Assembly: GCA_037974665.1 (NCBI GenBank)
Contig: CM075783.1
Coordinates: forward strand, 14,478,762 to 14,542,761
Source: Ehretia macrophylla
Lineage: Eukaryota; Streptophyta; Magnoliopsida; Boraginales; Ehretiaceae
Direction: 5' to 3'
DNA length: 64,000 nucleotides
The position numbers and the translations under genes are program-made. The notes below the pieces were generated by a model that was given only the letters and a program-made list of their open reading frames with translations, did no database searches and was not told the DNA's origin. Positions 59,550-64,000 of the stretch are shown here, in pieces. How positions within the stretch are numbered: the first letter of the stretch is position 1; each line of letters begins with the position of its first letter.

Positions 59550-62333
59550 TTCTCCCCTCCTTAAAACAATTGCGTCCGCGCAATTCTCGAACTGACAGAC
59601 AATTAAATCCTCAATCGTTACACTTAATAATACTTCTCTTAGTTCTCATTTATCTCCTAGGATGACACCTAACCAAAGACCTCAAAAGAACAACCTCTGT
59701 TGACTGCAAGTTGATGATCATAGTTCCAAGACAATCTCCAATTCATAATTCTCTCCTACCTAATATCTTATTGCATATGAAAGAAATCACAACTCCAAAG
59801 TCCTAGCATGACACCACTAATTATCAATCATCTCATACTACACAAAAGAGCTCTATGAACACCCCGAGGGTTTAAAAACTCATTCACGATAACATGAATG
59901 ATTACTGATCAAGGGAATATCTCAAAAGTGATATTTGTCAGAATATGGCTCTTATGAAATTTACAAGGAAATACAAATATGAAAAATCATATTCGAGCCA
60001 ACAATCAAGTGAACAGGAGGTCAAACAGGTTAGAGAATCAAGAGGTTAATAGTTTAATAAGGAAGCATGATAACTAAGATAAGGAATGTCTCAGCACCTA
60101 TCAATTAAATAAGTATGAACAAAGGATGATGATGAGTCAAAACAGTGCTGAGTATGTTGAGCAAAAATTCTTGAACAAGTAGATATTTTCAATTCTCGAT
60201 GATTGTTCAAGGAACCAACAAGTAAGTTGTACTTGAGGCGAAATGAAATTAAGAAATAAGATATGATTAATTCAATAGAAAATATGAGCGTCAAGATAAT
60301 GAGTATCTCAGCACGCAATAACCAAATAAGTATAAATAAGAAAGGACAATGCTGAGTATATTAAATGAGCAATTACAAGCAAAGTAATGGCTCAGGATTT
60401 AATAATGAAACAATAGGATTAACAAGGATCAACAAGAATGACAATGATGTACTTAGGTAGGAAGTACATCAAGCAAGTGGAATTCGAACAAGTAAAATGG
60501 TATACCAATGGAAAAATTACTTTCAAATGAATAGTAATAGGATGAAATGAAATATTGAAACGAATGGCTAGAGATATAGAATGAAATATAGAAGTCTCAA
60601 ACCTTAACTCCAATAAGAGACATTGCTATAAGAAGCAAATATGAATGTTAAGAATGGAAACAATGTCAAATGAGTATAGGATCCATTAATCCAATAAGCA
60701 AAACTTTCAAGAAACAATTGATATGCTAGAAAAGTGTAACTCTCTCTCAAATAAGTGAGAATAGAGTAAAAGATAATAATAAGACTGATAGAATTATGAA
60801 GCACAAGAAGGGTGTCCCACCTACACATTTGAACACCAACAAGTCAAATCCTATAATCTATCTTCCTCCAAATCAAGACACTAAGGAGACCTAGAGAACC
60901 TAAGGAGTCATAACAATCACCAAACAAGATAAATCACTCCAAATTTTTTCATTCCGTACCAGACCAATCACTAAACAAGATAAATCACCGATTACCCAAC
61001 AAGATTAACTAATGAAGACTCCAAAATCTGATAACACAATACAGATTCATATTAACCCACTATAACACAAGAGAATCTCCAATCAACAATTTAGAGAGTC
61101 ATACCACCTAGAACTCAAAAGCTTGATGTAGGTAAGTAAATGTTCAGTCACCAAAATGCATTCTTATTTCCTCAAATAATTCTATCTCCCAACAATTACA
61201 TCCTCGAATAAAGTAACTTTAGTCAGGAATCACTCCAATTGTCTCCAAGGCTTAAAGATCAAAACTCCAAAATATCCATTAATAATATAGCAATCCCAAA
61301 TAGTAGAAATATTCACATGTTATACCACACTTCATTCCATTCACAAATATACATCACTAATTCCTCAAATAAATTCATTCTAAAATAACCTCAAGAAAGT
61401 ATAATCTGAGTTGAGACTCCAAAAATGTCTAATCACAACCCCACAAAAACCTCAACTTATGATTCATCTCCAAGTAATAACAAGTTAAACATGGCAACAA
61501 AAGTAATTATAATCATCAAGATACATTGCTATTTTCCTCGAACAACTTCATTCTCACTAAAGGAACATCAAGATCAATCCACTAAGCCGAAACTAAAATC
61601 CATAAACATAACAATTAAAATCTAACTGATAAACTTCTAGAATAATAATTCAAATCATGGCCTACCTCTATTTCCGAAAACTCTTGCAGTCACCCTAGAC
61701 ATTAAAAGGTTACTCACGAGTTAAAACATGTATGCAACTATATCATATGAAAGACAAGTATAACGTAATGCGCAATTATCATACAATGCAACATTATCAC
61801 ATAACACACAATTCAACATATAAGAAGTCAACATCACATAAACAGGTTATATCACAGAATTAAGTTATAAACAATTAAAGTCACATAAGCAACAAACTTC
61901 ACATAAGACAAGTTGATCACGTAACTCACATTGGTCACTTAAAGTACATTGACCACCTAAAGCACGTTGTTTCACATAAACTAGTTATAAACAATTAAAA
62001 GCACATAAACAACTAACTTCACACAAGGCACAAAATCACATAAAACACAATTGTCACATAATACACATTAATCACATAATGCACATTAATTACAACACAT
62101 TGAGTACGTATAACACGTTATCACATAAAACATATTGACCACATTAGTTCACTTAACACACAAGGCATACTGGTCACATAGAAAGTTAGACACATAAGTA
62201 AATTAATCACATAAACATATTAACATATGTTTCACTTTTCTTTCACTTAATACATACTTGCATGCTTAGACCACTACCCACATTCCGAGGATACCCCGGC
62301 TGACAGCTAATCAAGCTCTGATACCACTTAAAC
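59550..62333 (-). other. B4 interior, non-coding
   Basis: The hairpin AATTGCG-CGGA-CGCAATT (59585-59568) and polypurine tract are at the left end. The middle is AT-rich without any recognisable domain; the longest open frames are under 80 codons. It holds weak internal duplications, for example 'ctcagca...aataagtat...gtgctgagtat' near 60090 and again near 60305. About 61770-62220 is a degenerate run of CACATAA-type words, matching the leader of C in reverse complement. Primer site at 62326-62315. Confidence 0.85.
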
Positions 62334-64000
62334 TGTCACGCCCCAACTCGACCCCACCTACAATCAGTCAGGACGCAATGGAATTTCGGCAGTATAACGA
62401 CAGTAAATAGGACTCCGAGGCTCTAAACCAACCTCAACAGAACATCATACATCAACTCCATAAACCATACAACAAACAACTCAATAAAATAACAACATAC
62501 ATCATAACCATGTTATACCATAAACATCCTTCGTTATACGCCTCCGTTCCAACATAATACATAAACCTTAATATACATTACAAAAACATATTTAGCCAAT
62601 CTAGCAACCTAATCATAAACAAAAGGAAGGCTACTAAGACAACATCACTAATTCATTATCTTTTCAACATCTTTTACATAATGAACTACAAAGCATATAA
62701 AAGTCGACTAAGTTAATTTACAAGATAATAAAACATATACAACATCACGGATAAGACTCTGGAACATAGGACTCATCCACGTAAGGCACATTTTCCTCTT
62801 CAGGAGGCACGTACCCGTAATCCTGCGATAGTACACCTGTAACATGCATTAATAGAGAGTGAGCTTATATACATAAGCCCAGTGAGGATCCGATAGATCT
62901 CGAGCAAGGTCTACTAAACTCCTTGGAATAATCCTTTGAGTCAGTAAACACACAATAACATCAATAATACTATCATCACATAACTATATGACCATTCAAT
63001 AAAGGATACTCTCTCTAGTTGGTGTAGCTCCAAACGCCATCACGATCTCAACCGTTCTTCTTATAACTCCCCATTACTCACGCACCCGAGGTACCTCACT
63101 AGCCCCTTCCCTCCATGACATCTCCGTCATGCGAGCTGGGGGTAGCCTATGGCAGTCATGCCGTTATCAACCCGACAGCCCGACGCTGCCCGAGAGGTGG
63201 CACACACATACCAAGACTCCATATTCATCAATCATCATGCAAGCATAAATCAATCAATCAATTGGGAGATCAGCAACAAGAGTGCCCGATTCCCGCATTC
63301 AATAATAATCAATCAATAACATCAATATAACATCAATATTAAATTAAACAACAAACAACGTAGTTAGATGACAAAGTAGGCCATCTAACCGGACATGCAT
63401 AATATACATAATTAAACCCTAAATTACTCAACAACGACTCACCATTCATCACTCGAACACTACCCAACCATCTAAGGCATCGTTCAAGAAATTAAAGAAT
63501 GACAACCTAAACTTCTAAAATTCATAACTTACAATCTACTAATCCAAACATTGCCAAATCAGTTCCTATCACTCACCCATTCAACCTACTACATTAGCCC
63601 TCTCGGAAATCCACCATAACCCCTCCAATTCATGCCCGATAACCCTAAAATCCTAAGATGTCATGGCTGGATTTTCCGGATTTTCACACAAACAATGTAA
63701 TCGAAAATTCGGCATTACAACAGCGCTAACACGTAATTATCAAGTATTTAGAAATCGACGGCAATCGATTTCGAGCAACGCAACTCAATTAAATCAACTT
63801 TGAACATTTTAATCAAAATTAAATACCCGGAAAATAAAAATTATGCTACATCCGACAGAAACTCGTAGTATTAGTATATAACGATCCCTAGCATGCAAGG
63901 AGCAATAATCTATCATCAGATTTCAATTCTAACGGTTAAATTTTCATTTATGAGCAAAAACATAAAAATGACATTTTGAGATCTAGAATCTTTGATGTGT
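62334..64000 (-). repeat. B4 5' LTR (partial, 1667 bp in window)
   Basis: Begins TGTCACGCC next to the primer site and runs off the window end. The cassette is at 63009-62837 (173 nt). Between about 63764 and 63890 it matches B1-type LTR sequence rather than its own partner, then switches to the B3/B4 type. Confidence 0.88.

Larger units (their letters stand above)
52766..64000 (-). mobile_element. Ty3/gypsy chromovirus B3 (partial in window)
   Basis: Minus-strand element with only its 3' side in the window: 3' LTR, polypurine tract and pol remnant up to 57135, where B4 is inserted. The rest of B3 must lie beyond B4 outside the window, so its target duplication and LTR divergence cannot be checked. 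Confidence 0.85.
57136..64000 (-). mobile_element. Non-autonomous LTR element B4 (partial)
   Basis: B-family LTRs (57136-59549 and 62334 onward) flank 2784 bp with no gag or pol similarity. The primer site (62326-62315) and polypurine tract are correctly placed. The left flank at the insertion is AACAC (57131-57135); the right flank is outside the window. It is inserted in the RNase H zone of B3. The shared LTR suggests it is mobilised by B-type elements (inference). Confidence 0.88.

Noticed and set aside
60091-60828. Small minus-strand frames in the B4 interior as possible accessory genes
   Set aside because: Under 80 codons, composition driven by AT-rich sequence, no motif, and no second copy for comparison.
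1-64000. Host genes, LINEs, SINEs, DNA transposons or rRNA
   Set aside because: I read both strands for domain words, poly-A-tailed repeats with target duplications, terminal inverted repeats and rRNA-like stretches, and found nothing I could support.

Overview
The window is plant nuclear heterochromatin, most likely from a flowering plant. It has no recognisable host gene, tRNA or rRNA. It is a tandem satellite with a 376-bp monomer, about 34 monomers in four tracts, split apart by nested LTR retrotransposons of the Ty3/gypsy chromovirus type. The Tekay (Del) clade is my best guess, from the chromodomain wording, the 2.4-4.2 kb LTRs and the tRNA-iMet primer site. Plant origin rests on this clade, the plant-type PBS (TGGTATCAGAGC) and the satellite structure. 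I cannot name the species.

Layout. Satellite 1-763; solo LTR A1 764-3228 (+); satellite 3229-4423; solo LTR D 4424-8424 (-); satellite 8425-10706; composite element B2 10707-44413 (-); satellite 44414-52765; element B3 from 52766 to beyond the window (-), carrying B4 from 57136 (-). B2 was hit four times: its left LTR contains B1 (11342-21204, whole-looking), solo LTR A2 (22555-25061) and element C (25512-34443), and its pol region contains solo LTR A3 (37343-39855). Every insertion with both ends in the window has a 5-bp target duplication: TTAAA (A1), GTTAT (D), ATTAT (B2), CACAA (B1), ACCAA (A2), TAAGT (C), GCAGT (A3). Taking the insertions out leaves B2 at about 9.87 kb, matching the 9.86 kb of B1, which supports the reconstruction.

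Relative ages from LTR pairs compared by eye: B1 about 0.4-0.5% different; B4 about 0.3% outside one patch; C about 1.3%; B2 about 3%. The satellite is older than all of them. B1 has one long gag-pol frame (protease, RT, RNase H, integrase, chromodomain). B2 and B3 are broken. C and B4 have no coding capacity and look like non-autonomous passengers.

The most interesting signal lies in the LTRs rather than in coding sequence. Families A, B, C and D have mostly dissimilar LTRs but share one ordered module: a GC-rich structured block, then a U-rich 148-180 nt intron-like segment that opens with GTATCCTT (U12-type-like) and closes with TTTCAG or a variant, a covarying hairpin 22-24 nt before that AG, and then a short open frame in one constant phase. 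A second covarying hairpin sits beside the polypurine tract. These are proposed as conserved RNA elements and still need alignment and transcript tests.
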